64,000 nt of DNA from [Enterobacter] lignolyticus SCF1 (lineage in GTDB: Bacteria; Pseudomonadota; Gammaproteobacteria; Enterobacterales; Enterobacteriaceae), in contig NC_014618.1 of the NCBI RefSeq assembly GCF_000164865.1, positions 1 through 64,000 on the forward strand. The letters are read 5' to 3'. The notes beneath the pieces were generated by a model, which saw nothing but the letters and a program-made list of their open reading frames with translations, was not told the origin of the DNA and searched no databases. Positions 36,717-45,663 of this stretch are shown here, piece by piece. Made by a program: the position numbers and the translations under genes. Each line of letters starts with the position of its first letter. Position 1 is the stretch's first letter.

Positions 36717-38218
36717 CGCCCTTCCTTTCCCGGCTGATCGCCGTTGTCGCCAGCTTTTTTATCTTCTCTGCCGCCTGGTTTTGCCTGTGGAGCATCAGCC
36801 TGCATCTGGTCGAACGCCCGGAGCTGGCGGTGCTGCTGTTCCCGTTCGGGCTGCGTCTGGGATTAATGCTGCAATGCCCGCGCGGCTACTGGCCGGTGCT
36901 GCTGGGGGCGGAATGGCTGCTGCTGGTCTGGCTGGCGCAGGAGGTGGCGCTGGCGCATCTGCCGCTGCTGATGGCCGGCGGCGCGCTCACCCTGCTGCCG
37001 GTGGCGCTCACCTCCCGCTATCGCCATCAGCGCGACTGGCGTACGCTGCTGCACCAGGGGGCGGCGCTGATCGCCGCTGCGCTGCTGCAGTCATTGCCGT
37101 GGCTGGGGCAGAAGGAGACGCTGAACGCCCTGCTGCTGACGCTCACCGGCGGGCTGACGCTGGCGCCGACCTGTCTGGTTATCTGGCACTACCTCACCAG
37201 CACCGTCTGGCAGCCGCTGGGCCCGGCGCTGGTCTCCCAGCCGGTAAACTGGCGCGCCCGGCATCTTATCTGGTATCTGCTGCTGTTTGTGGTGAGCCTG
37301 TGGCTACAGCTGGGGCTGCCCGCCGAGCTCTCCCGCTTTACCCCGTTTTGCCTGGCGCTGCCGATTATCGCGCTCGCCTGGCACTACGGCTGGCAGGGGG
37401 CGCTGATCGCGACATTGATGAACGCCATCGCGCTGATCGCCAGCCAGACCTGGCACGATCATCCGGTGGATTTACTGCTCTCGCTGCTGGCGCAGAGCCT
37501 GACCGGGCTGCTGCTCGGCGCCGGTATTCAGCGTCTGCGCGAGCTGAACCAGTCGCTGCAAACCGAGCTGGCGCGCAACCGCCGTCTGGCGGAGCGCCTG
37601 CTGGAAACCGAGGAGAGCGTGCGGCGCGACGTGGCGCGCGAGCTGCACGACGATATCGGCCAGACCATCACCGCCATTCGCACCCAGGCGGGGATTGTGC
37701 AGCGCCTGGCGCCGGAAAACCCCGGCGTGAAGCAGAGCGGCGCGCATATCGAACAGCTATCGCTTGGCGTGTATGACGCGGTGCGCCGCCTGCTCGGAAG
37801 ACTGCGGCCGCGTCAGCTGGACGATCTCTCCCTTGAGCAGGCGGTACGCTCGATGATGCGTGAAATGGAGCTGGAGAGCCGCGGCATCGTCAGCCATCTC
37901 GACTGGCGCATCGACGAGGCGCCGCTCGGCGAAGGCCTGCGCGTCACGCTGTTTCGCGTCTGTCAGGAGGGGATTAACAACATTGTGAAGCACGCCGACG
38001 CCAGCGCGGTGACGCTGCAGGGCTGGCAGCAGGACGAGCGGCTGATGCTGGTGATCGAAGACGACGGCTGCGGTCTGCCGCCCGGCTCCGGCCAGCAGGG
38101 TTTTGGCCTGGCGGGGATGCGCGAACGCGTCACGGCGCTCGGCGGTACGCTGACGATTTCCTGCACGCACGGCACCCGCGTTAACGTCAGTTTACCGCTA
38201 AGGACGCATCATGTTTAA
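36713..38218 (+). CDS. uhpB: Sensor kinase UhpB
   Basis: A 501-residue membrane histidine kinase with about eight helices in the first 270 residues (MASE1-like) and a cytoplasmic HisKA_3/HATPase part. The phospho-His lies in VRRDVARELHDDIGQTITAIRTQAG, near residue 313; ATP-site boxes are EGINNIVKHADAS and DDGCGLPPG...GFGLAGMRERV. It works in complex with UhpC and phosphorylates UhpA. It overlaps uhpA by 4 bp and uhpC by 8 bp. Confidence 0.95.
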   Translation: MTPFLSRLIAVVASFFIFSAAWFCLWSISLHLVERPELAVLLFPFGLRLGLMLQCPRGYWPVLLGAEWLLLVWLAQEVALAHLPLLMAGGALTLLPVALTSRYRHQRDWRTLLHQGAALIAAALLQSLPWLGQKETLNALLLTLTGGLTLAPTCLVIWHYLTSTVWQPLGPALVSQPVNWRARHLIWYLLLFVVSLWLQLGLPAELSRFTPFCLALPIIALAWHYGWQGALIATLMNAIALIASQTWHDHPVDLLLSLLAQSLTGLLLGAGIQRLRELNQSLQTELARNRRLAERLLETEESVRRDVARELHDDIGQTITAIRTQAGIVQRLAPENPGVKQSGAHIEQLSLGVYDAVRRLLGRLRPRQLDDLSLEQAVRSMMREMELESRGIVSHLDWRIDEAPLGEGLRVTLFRVCQEGINNIVKHADASAVTLQGWQQDERLMLVIEDDGCGLPPGSGQQGFGLAGMRERVTALGGTLTISCTHGTRVNVSLPLRTHHV

Positions 38219-39530
38219 CATGCCTGCCGGCGTAGCCCCGATTAGCGATAAAACCGAAATCGACGCCCGCTACCGCTACTGGCGCCGCCATATTCTGCTG
38301 ACTATCTGGCTTGGCTACGCGCTGTTTTACTTTACCCGCAAAAGCTTTAACGCCGCCGCGCCGGAAATCCTCGCCAGCGGGGTGATGACGCGCACCGATA
38401 TCGGCCTGCTGGCGACGCTGTTTTACATCAGCTACGGCCTGTCGAAGTTTTTCTCCGGTATCGTCAGCGACCGCTCCAACGCCCGCTACTTTATGGGCGT
38501 CGGGCTGATGGCGACGGGCGTGGTGAATATCCTGTTTGGTTTCTCCACCTCGCTGTGGGCCTTTGCGCTGCTGTGGGCGCTGAACGCCTTTTTCCAGGGC
38601 TGGGGCGCGCCGGTCTGCGCCCGCCTGCTGACGGCCTGGTACTCGCGCAACGAGCGCGGCGGCTGGTGGGCGGTGTGGAACACGGCGCACAACGTCGGCG
38701 GGGCGCTGATTCCGATGGTGGTCGGCGCAGCGGCTCTGCACTACGGCTGGCGCGTGGGGATGATGATCGCCGGGGGCTTAGCGATTATCGCCGGGCTGTT
38801 TCTCTGCTGGCGTCTGCGCGACCGCCCGCAGACCGTCGGCCTGCCGCCGGTGGGCGACTGGCGCCACGACGAGCTGGAAATCGCCCAGCAGCAGGAAGGG
38901 GCAGGGCTGAGCCGCAGGGAGATCCTCACCAAATACGTACTGCTGAACCCCTATATCTGGCTGCTGTCGCTGTGCTACGTGCTGGTTTACGTGGTGCGCG
39001 CGGCGATCAACGACTGGGGCAATCTCTACATGTCGGAGACCCTCGGCGTGGATCTGGTGACCGCCAACTCGGCGGTGACGATGTTCGAGCTGGGCGGGTT
39101 TATCGGCGCGCTGGTGGCGGGCTGGGGCTCGGATAAGCTGTTTAACGGCAACCGCGGGCCAATGAACCTGATCTTCGCCGCCGGGATTTTGCTCTCCGTC
39201 GGCTCCCTGTGGCTGATGCCGTTCGCCAGCTACGTGATGCAGGCGGCGTGCTTTTTCACCACCGGCTTCTTCGTCTTTGGCCCGCAGATGCTGATCGGCA
39301 TGGCGGCGGCGGAGTGCTCGCACAAAGAGGCGGCGGGCGCGGCGACGGGTTTTGTTGGCCTGTTCGCCTATCTTGGCGCGTCGCTCTCCGGCTGGCCGCT
39401 GGCAAGGGTTATCGACATCTGGCACTGGAGCGGTTTCTTTGCGGTGATCGCGACCGCCGCGGGGATTTCTGCGCTGCTGCTGCTGCCGTTTTTGAACGCC
39501 CAGTCGCCGCGAGAGGCTAACGAAGCGTGA
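38211..39530 (+). CDS. uhpC: Glucose-6-phosphate sensor UhpC
   Basis: A 439-residue, 12-helix MFS protein of the organophosphate:phosphate antiporter family that acts as receptor for glucose 6-phosphate and signals to UhpB, with weak transport. Seen: YRYWRRHILLTIWLGYALFYFTRKSFNAAAPEIL at the first helix and SDRSNARYFMG in loop 2-3, with YMSETLGVDLVTANSAVTMFELGGFIGALVAGWGSDKLF in the second half. The N-terminal 20 residues differ from E. coli. The start overlaps the uhpB end by 8 bp. Confidence 0.95.
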   Translation: MFNMPAGVAPISDKTEIDARYRYWRRHILLTIWLGYALFYFTRKSFNAAAPEILASGVMTRTDIGLLATLFYISYGLSKFFSGIVSDRSNARYFMGVGLMATGVVNILFGFSTSLWAFALLWALNAFFQGWGAPVCARLLTAWYSRNERGGWWAVWNTAHNVGGALIPMVVGAAALHYGWRVGMMIAGGLAIIAGLFLCWRLRDRPQTVGLPPVGDWRHDELEIAQQQEGAGLSRREILTKYVLLNPYIWLLSLCYVLVYVVRAAINDWGNLYMSETLGVDLVTANSAVTMFELGGFIGALVAGWGSDKLFNGNRGPMNLIFAAGILLSVGSLWLMPFASYVMQAACFFTTGFFVFGPQMLIGMAAAECSHKEAAGAATGFVGLFAYLGASLSGWPLARVIDIWHWSGFFAVIATAAGISALLLLPFLNAQSPREANEA

Positions 39531-39586
39531 TGCGCCTCACCTTTTCGCCGCGAGTAGCGCAAAACTAAGAAATATTCCCGGTTGCA

Positions 39587-39659
39587 CCTGGACACTGTCT
39601 CAGGCGCGTCTCCCGGCTGATTTTTACAATGCCTGCCATTCGCAGGTATAAAAATCAGC
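39587..39659 (+). promoter_or_regulatory. uhpT promoter, UhpA site and palindrome
   Basis: A candidate promoter is -35 TTTACA (39623-39628), 18-bp spacer, -10 TATAAA (39647-39652), start near 39659. CCTG-N10-CAGG (39587-39604) is centred about 64 bp upstream, the place recalled for the UhpA site in E. coli. Over the promoter itself lies an inverted repeat with 11-bp arms, GCTGATTTTTA (39616-39626) and TAAAAATCAGC (39649-39659), enclosing CCTGC-N5-GCAGG (39632-39646). The role of this palindrome is not known to me. Confidence 0.6.
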
Positions 39660-39672
39660 TCAGGAGTAAACC

Positions 39673-41064
39673 ATGCTGGCCTTCTTAAACCAGGTGCGCA
39701 AACCGACCCTGGATCTGCCGCTCGACGTGCGGCGCAAGATGTGGTTCAAACCGTTCATGCAGTCTTATCTGGTGGTCTTTATCGGCTACCTGACCATGTA
39801 TCTGATCCGCAAGAACTTTAACATCGCGCAGAACGACATGATCTCCACCTACGGGCTGAGCATGACGCAGCTGGGGATGATTGGCCTGGGCTTTTCCATT
39901 ACCTACGGCGTGGGCAAAACGCTGGTTTCCTATTATGCGGACGGCAAAAATACCAAGCAGTTCCTGCCGTTTATGCTGATCCTCTCCGCTATCTGTATGC
40001 TCGGCTTCAGCGCCAGCATGGGCGCGGGCTCGGTTAGCCTGTTTCTGATGATCGCCTTCTACGCCATGAGCGGCTTCTTCCAGAGCACCGGCGGTTCGTG
40101 CAGCTACTCCACCATCACCAAATGGACCCCGCGCCGTAAGCGCGGATCGTACCTCGGCATGTGGAATATCTCCCACAACCTCGGCGGCGCGGGCGCGGCA
40201 GGGGTGGCGCTGTTTGGCGCCAACGTCCTGTTCGACGGCCACGTGATCGGCATGTTTATCTTCCCGTCGATTATCGCCCTGATTGTCGGCTTTATCGGCC
40301 TGCGCTTTGGCAGCGACTCCCCGGAATCCTATGGCCTCGGTAACGCCGAAGAGCTGTTTGGCGAGGAGGTCAGCGAAGAGGATAAAGAGACCGAAGAAAA
40401 CGCGATGACCAAATGGCAGATCTTTGTTGAGTACGTGCTGAAAAACAAAGTGATCTGGCTGCTGTGCTTCTCCAACATTTTCCTGTACGTGGTGCGCATC
40501 GGTATCGACCAGTGGTCGACGGTGTATGCCTTCCAGGAGCTGAAGCTCTCCAAAGAGGTGGCGATTCAGGGCTTTACCCTGTTTGAAGTGGGCGCGCTGG
40601 TCGGCACGCTGCTGTGGGGCTGGCTCTCCGACCTCGCCAACGGCCGTCGCGCGCTGGTGGCCTGCGTGGCGCTGGCGCTGATTATCGCCACGTTGGGCGT
40701 CTATCAGCACGCCAGCAACCAGTACGTTTATCTCGCCTCCCTGTTTGCGCTCGGCTTCCTGGTGTTTGGCCCGCAGCTGCTGATAGGCGTGGCGGCAGTG
40801 GGCTTCGTGCCGAAAAAAGCGATCGGCGCCGCCGACGGGATTAAGGGCACCTTCGCTTATCTTATCGGCGACAGCTTCGCCAAGCTGGGTCTGGGGATGA
40901 TCGCCGACGGCACGCCGGTTTTCGGCCTGACCGGCTGGGCGGGCACCTTCGCCGCGCTGGATGCCGCCGCCATCGGCTGTATCGTCCTGATGGCGATGGT
41001 CGCCGTGCTGGAAGAGCGCAAAATTCGCCGTGAAAAACGCGTACAGCAGCTGCGAACGGCCTGA
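39673..41064 (+). CDS. uhpT: Hexose-6-phosphate:phosphate antiporter UhpT
   Basis: A 463-residue, 12-helix antiporter taking up glucose 6-phosphate, fructose 6-phosphate and others in exchange for phosphate; it also admits fosfomycin. Typical pieces: MLAFLNQVRKPTLDLPLDVRRKMWFKPFMQSYLVVFIGYLTMYLIRKNFNIAQND, containing the substrate-binding Arg near 46, and GGSCSYSTITKWTPRRKRGSYLGMWNISHNLGG. The reading frame is intact, so fosfomycin uptake by this route is not visibly lost. AGGAG precedes the ATG. Confidence 0.97.
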   Translation: MLAFLNQVRKPTLDLPLDVRRKMWFKPFMQSYLVVFIGYLTMYLIRKNFNIAQNDMISTYGLSMTQLGMIGLGFSITYGVGKTLVSYYADGKNTKQFLPFMLILSAICMLGFSASMGAGSVSLFLMIAFYAMSGFFQSTGGSCSYSTITKWTPRRKRGSYLGMWNISHNLGGAGAAGVALFGANVLFDGHVIGMFIFPSIIALIVGFIGLRFGSDSPESYGLGNAEELFGEEVSEEDKETEENAMTKWQIFVEYVLKNKVIWLLCFSNIFLYVVRIGIDQWSTVYAFQELKLSKEVAIQGFTLFEVGALVGTLLWGWLSDLANGRRALVACVALALIIATLGVYQHASNQYVYLASLFALGFLVFGPQLLIGVAAVGFVPKKAIGAADGIKGTFAYLIGDSFAKLGLGMIADGTPVFGLTGWAGTFAALDAAAIGCIVLMAMVAVLEERKIRREKRVQQLRTA

Positions 41065-41083
41065 GGGTTCTGGTAACCGTTTT

Positions 41084-41108
41084 GCCCGGTGTGATGCCGG
41101 GCTTTTTT
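41084..41108 (+). terminator. Intrinsic terminator of uhpT
   Basis: GCCCGG (41084-41089), 7-base loop, CCGGGC (41097-41102), six T (41103-41108). Confidence 0.9.
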
Positions 41109-41171
41109 ATGTCCGCTGTCGACAATACCGCGTTTCCCGATATCATGAGGCACCTGAATTTAGGAGAACGC

Positions 41172-41624
41172 ATGGTCTGGATAATGCTGGCAACGCTTGC
41201 CGTGGTTTTTGTTGTCGGATTTCGTATCCTGACGTCCGATTCCCGTCGCGCCATTCGTCGTCTGAGCGAGCGTCTTGGCATCACCGCGATGCCGGTGGAA
41301 TCAATGATCGACCAGTTTGGGAAAACGGCGGGCAGCGAGTTTATCCGCTATCTTGAGCGCCCTGAAGAGGCGCATCTGCAAAACGCGGCGCAGGTGCTGC
41401 TGATCTGGCAGGTGTGCATCGTCGATAGCAGCGAGGAGAACCTGCAGGCCTGGTATCGCCTGCTGCGCAAAGCCCGTCTCGCGACGCCGATTACCGATGC
41501 GCAGATTCGCCTGGCGCTGGGTTTTATGCGTGAACTGGAGCCGGAGCGGCAGGAGCTTAACGCCTTCCAGCTGCGCTACAACCAGCTCTTTATGCCGGAA
41601 GACGGCGTGTTTTATCTGCACTGA
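41172..41624 (+). CDS. yicN: YicN-like membrane-anchored protein (DUF1198)
   Basis: A 150-residue protein with one N-terminal membrane helix (IMLATLAVVFVVGFRIL, about 4-20) and a helical soluble part, RRAIRRLSERLGITAMPVESMIDQFGKTAGSEFIRYLERPEEAHLQNAAQVLLIW. Length, anchor and place next to uhpT match what I recall of E. coli YicN. GGAG precedes ATG 41172; the longer frame from 41082 overlaps the uhpT terminator and is rejected. Function unknown. Convergent with the antitoxin gene at 41638. Confidence 0.65.
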   Translation: MVWIMLATLAVVFVVGFRILTSDSRRAIRRLSERLGITAMPVESMIDQFGKTAGSEFIRYLERPEEAHLQNAAQVLLIWQVCIVDSSEENLQAWYRLLRKARLATPITDAQIRLALGFMRELEPERQELNAFQLRYNQLFMPEDGVFYLH

Positions 41625-41637
41625 TATCGCGACATCG

Positions 41638-41961
41638 TTACAACAGCACTTTTAAACCGTGTTTTTGAACGACACTAAGCAGTTTCAATGACATTCCGCT
41701 GGGACGTTTAGCGCCGCTCTCCCACTTTTGAACCGTCGATACACTGGTATTCAGGTAGTGGGCGAATACCGGCTGGCTAATATTTAAGTCTTCACGTAGC
41801 GCTTTGATTTCAATGGGCTGAAGATCTTTCACACTGCTCAGGCAAGCTTTATCAAAGCTGCGCATCGTTTCCTGTGGAATGGCATCAACACTCAATAACC
41901 CGGAGGCTGCGCTGTGTATTGCTTCGAAGGCCGGACTTTTGAATTTATTTTTTGCAGTCAT
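41638..41961 (-). CDS. XRE-family antitoxin (HigA/NadS-like)
   Basis: A 107-residue transcription regulator with a C-terminal helix-turn-helix (about 55-105), IEIKALREDLNISQPVFAHYLNTSVSTVQKWESGAKRPSGMSLKLLSVV, as in the antitoxins paired with RelE/HigB-type toxins. It overlaps the end of the upstream toxin gene by 17 bp, the usual coupling. Its frame is intact while its toxin partner is frameshifted. It may still repress its own promoter at about 42310-42350. Confidence 0.82.
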   Translation of the reverse strand: MTAKNKFKSPAFEAIHSAASGLLSVDAIPQETMRSFDKACLSSVKDLQPIEIKALREDLNISQPVFAHYLNTSVSTVQKWESGAKRPSGMSLKLLSVVQKHGLKVLL

Positions 41962-42303
41962 AGGAAACCTCCACCAGTTCTTTACTCGCTGTTAAAGCCG
42001 TAATTTTATCCATGCTGAGACTGGCATAATGCTTTGCCAGCTCCCGAAACCCGGCTAACTCGCGAGCGTCGATATTGGATATGTTCTGTTTGGCATACAG
42101 GAAAGTGTAAAACCAGTGCTCGCCACCTTTTGCCAGGATGATGGCGCGGTCGCGATTCTGATTAAGGCGCTTTTTGTATACACCCCGCCGAGATCGTCTG
42201 CTTTTCCCTGCATGACGGCTTCGACAGCCTTGCATAACTCATCATCTCTGATGGCATGCGCCCTCGCTTCCTTGTGAAACCACTTTGTTTTAAAGACTCG
42301 CAT
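41945..42303 (-). pseudogene. RelE/HigB-type toxin gene, frameshifted
   Basis: Two frames together make one toxin of about 119 residues. Residues 1-40 (MRVFKTKWFHKEARAHAIRDDELCKAVEAVMQGKADDLGG) are read from 42303. The rest (GVYKKRLNQNRDRAIILAKGGEHWFYTFLYAKQNISNIDARELAGF...) is in another frame ending at 41945. They meet at a run of four C on the plus strand (42183-42186); one more base would restore DLGGGVYKKRL. The break either inactivates the toxin or is a homopolymer sequencing error. As written, the first frame yields an 82-residue product with a foreign C-terminus. Confidence 0.8.
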
Positions 42304-42438
42304 TGGGTCAGTATCCTGTGATCAAAAGTATAGCACCTGGTCATATATTATGTCTTTCGTGATGGTGTTAAAGGTCATAACTCGGGGGAATTTGATGCTC
42401 TGCGATTCACCTCGTAACGTGCGCATGAGGTAGCTGCT

Positions 42439-42486
42439 AAAATGTTAATCATGTCACGGTTAAAATGTTACACTACGTTACATTTT
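42439..42486. repeat. Three AAAATGT repeats upstream of nepI
   Basis: AAAATGTTAA (42439-42448), AAAATGTTAC (42462-42471) and an inverted ACATTTT (42480-42486). The last two form a perfect 7-bp inverted repeat with an 11-bp spacer, just upstream of the nepI start. They could be operator half-sites for an unidentified regulator. Nothing else is seen in 42304-42512 beyond likely promoters. Confidence 0.45.
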
Positions 42487-42512
42487 CGCAAAAACATGAT
42501 GCAGGTAACGAA

Positions 42513-43694
42513 ATGAGCGAACACATTGCAGAAAAAAAGCGCGCTGACATCGCTGTGCACCCGAACTGGTCGGCCGTTTTTGCGGTGGCGTTTTGTGTCG
42601 CCTGCCTGATTACCGTGGAGTTCCTGCCGGTGAGTCTGCTGACGCCGATGGCGCAGGATCTGGGCATCACGGAAGGCGTGGCCGGGCAGTCGGTTACGAC
42701 CACCGCGTTTGTGGCGATGTTCGCCAGCCTGTTCGTCACCCATGCGATTGGCCGTACCGACCGTCGCTACATCGTTATCCTGTTCTCGGTGCTGCTGACA
42801 CTCTCCTGCCTGCTGGTGTCGTTCGCCGACAGCTTTGCGCTGCTGCTGATGGGGCGCGCCTGTCTCGGGCTGGCGCTCGGCGGCTTCTGGGCGATGTCGG
42901 CCTCGCTGACGATGCGCCTGGTGCCGACCCTTGTCGTGCCGAAAGCGCTGTCGGTGATTTTTGGCGCGGTCTCTATCGCGCTGGTGATTGCCGCCCCCCT
43001 CGGCAGCTTTTTGGGCGGCATCATCGGCTGGCGCAACGTGTTTAACGGCGCGGCGCTGATGGGCGTCCTGTGCGTGGTCTGGGTCTGGAAGGCGCTGCCG
43101 CCGCTGCCGGGGGAAACCGAGCAGCAGCAGAACATGTTCGGCCTGCTCAAGCGTCCGGGCGTGATGGCGGGGATGACGGCGATTTTCATGGCCTTTGCCG
43201 GACAGTTCGCCTTCTTTACCTATATTCGCCCGGTGTTTATGACCCTCGCCGGGTTCGACGTCGACGGCCTGACGCTGGTGCTACTGAGCTTCGGTATCGC
43301 CAGCTTTGTCGGCACCTCGGTGTCATCAGCGGTGCTCAAACGCTCGGTCAAGCGGGCGCTGGCCTGCGCGCCGCTGGTGCTGGCGGTGAGCGCGGCGGTG
43401 CTGGTGCTGTGGGGCAGCGAGAAAATTGTGGCGGCCACGGTGGCGGTTATCTGGGGCTTTGCCTTCGCGCTGGTGCCGGTGGGCTGGTCGACGTGGATCA
43501 CCCGGACGCTTGCCGACCAGGCCGAAAAGGCGGGCTCCATTCAGGTGGCGGTTATCCAGCTGGCGAACACCTGCGGCGCGGCGGTCGGCGGGCTGGCGCT
43601 TGACCATTTTGGGCTGCTGTCGCCGCTGGTGCTGTCCGGTACGCTGATGCTGCTGACGGCGCTGCTGACGGCGACGAAGGTGAGGATCGCGTAG
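42513..43694 (+). CDS. nepI: Purine ribonucleoside exporter NepI
   Basis: A 393-residue MFS exporter (DHA1) that expels inosine and related ribonucleosides in E. coli. The start at 42513 gives MSEHIAEKKRADIAVHPNWSAVFAVAFCVACLITVEFLPVSLLTPMAQDL, collinear with E. coli NepI (396 residues); 42465 adds 16 residues across the repeat region. About 12 helices. A weak GC-rich hairpin follows at 43696-43719 before the convergent phnX. Confidence 0.92.
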   Translation: MSEHIAEKKRADIAVHPNWSAVFAVAFCVACLITVEFLPVSLLTPMAQDLGITEGVAGQSVTTTAFVAMFASLFVTHAIGRTDRRYIVILFSVLLTLSCLLVSFADSFALLLMGRACLGLALGGFWAMSASLTMRLVPTLVVPKALSVIFGAVSIALVIAAPLGSFLGGIIGWRNVFNGAALMGVLCVVWVWKALPPLPGETEQQQNMFGLLKRPGVMAGMTAIFMAFAGQFAFFTYIRPVFMTLAGFDVDGLTLVLLSFGIASFVGTSVSSAVLKRSVKRALACAPLVLAVSAAVLVLWGSEKIVAATVAVIWGFAFALVPVGWSTWITRTLADQAEKAGSIQVAVIQLANTCGAAVGGLALDHFGLLSPLVLSGTLMLLTALLTATKVRIA

Positions 43695-43727
43695 TCCCGG
43701 CGATCGTTACGCCGCCGGGGTTACCGG

Positions 43728-44537
43728 TTACGGCCTTTCGCCCTGCGCCAGTCGGGCGTTAATCCGGGCAATCACCTCCGGCAGATTCGCCAGAGAATCA
43801 ATCACATAGTGCGCGCCGGCGGCATACAGCTTCTCAGCCGCATGCTCGCGGCGGGCGGCGACCTCCTGAGGCGACATCGCCTGGTACTCCTCCCAGGTCG
43901 CGCCGAATTCGTTGCCGGAGACCGCCAGCCCCACGCTCCACATCCCGGCGCGCAGCCCTTCCTCAATGCCCGGCGCCGCATCGTCGACCTTCACGCAGTG
44001 CGCAACCGCATCAATACCGAGCGCAATGACGTTCTGCAGCGCCATCCACGGGCCGGGGCGGCCTCCGGCGGTCAGGTCGTCGGTTGCCACCCAGTAGTCC
44101 GGCGCATAGCCCAGCGCGCTGGCGGCGGGTACCAGTTTCTCCATTACCGGACGCGGGTAGCCGGAGCAGGAGCCGATTTTCAGCCCATCGGCGCGAAGTG
44201 CGGAAATCGTGTCGACAACACCGGCAATCGGCGCGGCAAAGTCGACGACTTTGGCAATCTGCAGCGGCATAAAGGCCGCGTAGATGGCGTCGATATCCGC
44301 AGACGTCATCCCGCGGCCGAATCGGGCCTGCCAGCGGGCGTCCACGGACGGCAGTTTACCCAGCGCTTCGATATGCTGCCATTTGCCAAGCCCCATCGGG
44401 ACGCGGGCTTCCGCCAGCGTAATCTCAATATCAAAGGCCTGACGGAAGGCCTCAACGAAAATCTGCGTTGGCGCGAAAGAGCCAAAATCAACGGTGGTGC
44501 CAGCCCAGTCGAGAATGACGGCGGTGATACGGTTCAT
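43728..44537 (-). CDS. phnX: Phosphonoacetaldehyde hydrolase PhnX
   Basis: A 269-residue HAD-family enzyme that cleaves phosphonoacetaldehyde to acetaldehyde and phosphate. The nucleophile is Asp10 in DWAGTTVD, where Ala12 replaces the usual second Asp of HAD phosphatases, diagnostic for phosphonatase. Lys52 in MGLGKWQHI is the Schiff-base lysine of the cap. VKVDDAAPGIEEG holds the metal-binding acids. It lies 9 bp after phnW on the minus strand and completes aminoethylphosphonate breakdown. Confidence 0.95.
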   Translation of the reverse strand: MNRITAVILDWAGTTVDFGSFAPTQIFVEAFRQAFDIEITLAEARVPMGLGKWQHIEALGKLPSVDARWQARFGRGMTSADIDAIYAAFMPLQIAKVVDFAAPIAGVVDTISALRADGLKIGSCSGYPRPVMEKLVPAASALGYAPDYWVATDDLTAGGRPGPWMALQNVIALGIDAVAHCVKVDDAAPGIEEGLRAGMWSVGLAVSGNEFGATWEEYQAMSPQEVAARREHAAEKLYAAGAHYVIDSLANLPEVIARINARLAQGERP

Positions 44538-44546
44538 CGTAGTTCC

Positions 44547-45650
44547 TTACTGTTTCCAGTACATGGCGTGTTCAATGGCGGCGAGCAGGGCGGTGATGTC
44601 GGCGTCGTACACCTCACCGATATTACCGATGCGGAAGCAGTCGCTTTGCGATACTTTCCCTGGATAGATAACAAACCCCTGATCTTTCAGCTGCTGATAG
44701 AACGCCTTAAAGCGGTACTGCGGCGCCTGCGGCGAAAAGAACGCGGTGATGATCGGCGAATGCAGCGCATCGTCGAGCAGCGGCTGGAAGCCAAGCGCGC
44801 GCATGCCCGCCACCAGGCGACGCTGGTTGGCGCTGTAGCGCTGATAGCGCGCCGCCACACCGCCCTCATCGGCCAACTCTTTCAGCGCCTGGGCGAAGGC
44901 CAGCACGGTATGCGTGGGCGAGGTAAAGCGCCATTTGCCGTGATTATCCTCCATGCAGCGCCACTGGGCGTACAGGTCGAGCGACAGGGAGCGCGAGCGG
45001 CCTTTGCAGGCTTCCAGCGCCGACTGGCGGGCGATCACGAAGGCAAACCCCGGCACCCCCTGAATGCATTTGTTGGCGGAGCTAATCAGGAAATCGATAT
45101 TCAGCGCCGCGACGTCCAGCGGAATGCCGCCAAAGCTGCTCATCGCATCCACGATGTACTGCTTCTGGTAGCGGCGGGCCAGTTCGGCGACATCGGCGAT
45201 GGGGTTAAGCATGCCGGTGGTGGTTTCGCAGTGCACCATCGCAATGTGGGTAATGGCGCTGTCCTGGCGGAGGATAGCCTCGATCGCCTGCACGTCCGGG
45301 CGCGCCACCTCGCCGCAGTCATACGCGTGATGCGCCACACCCATCAGCGCGGCCATTTCAATCATCCGCGCGCCGTAGGCGCCGTTGCTGACGATCAGCA
45401 CCTTGCCCTGATGGCCGACGACGGAGCCGAGCACCGCCTCCACCGCGTAGCTGCCGCTGCCCTGCAGCAGCACCGAGGTATAGCCGGGCAGCGGCGTGGC
45501 GAGCGCAACCAGCTGCTGGCGGATGGTCTGCACCACGCCGAGATTGTAGTCGTCATCCCAGGTGCAGCTGTCGAACAGCATGGCCTCTTTCACCGTGCGG
45601 GAGGTGGTAAGCGGGCCGGGGGTCAGAAGCAGGTAATTACGCGAAGTCAT
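44547..45650 (-). CDS. phnW: 2-aminoethylphosphonate:pyruvate transaminase PhnW
   Basis: A 367-residue class V PLP aminotransferase that makes phosphonoacetaldehyde and alanine from 2-aminoethylphosphonate and pyruvate. Lys194 in SSANKCIQGVPGFAFV is the PLP lysine, Asp168 in IVDAMSSFGG contacts the ring nitrogen. It starts MTSRNYLLLTPGPLTTSRTVKEAM. First gene of phnWX, with a PhnR operator just upstream. Confidence 0.96.
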   Translation of the reverse strand: MTSRNYLLLTPGPLTTSRTVKEAMLFDSCTWDDDYNLGVVQTIRQQLVALATPLPGYTSVLLQGSGSYAVEAVLGSVVGHQGKVLIVSNGAYGARMIEMAALMGVAHHAYDCGEVARPDVQAIEAILRQDSAITHIAMVHCETTTGMLNPIADVAELARRYQKQYIVDAMSSFGGIPLDVAALNIDFLISSANKCIQGVPGFAFVIARQSALEACKGRSRSLSLDLYAQWRCMEDNHGKWRFTSPTHTVLAFAQALKELADEGGVAARYQRYSANQRRLVAGMRALGFQPLLDDALHSPIITAFFSPQAPQYRFKAFYQQLKDQGFVIYPGKVSQSDCFRIGNIGEVYDADITALLAAIEHAMYWKQ

Positions 45651-45663
45651 GAGGTTTCACCTT

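Noticed and set aside
36781..37776. 331-residue Ala/Gly/Arg-rich frame inside uhpB
   Set aside because: Alternative frame of GC-rich uhpB coding sequence.
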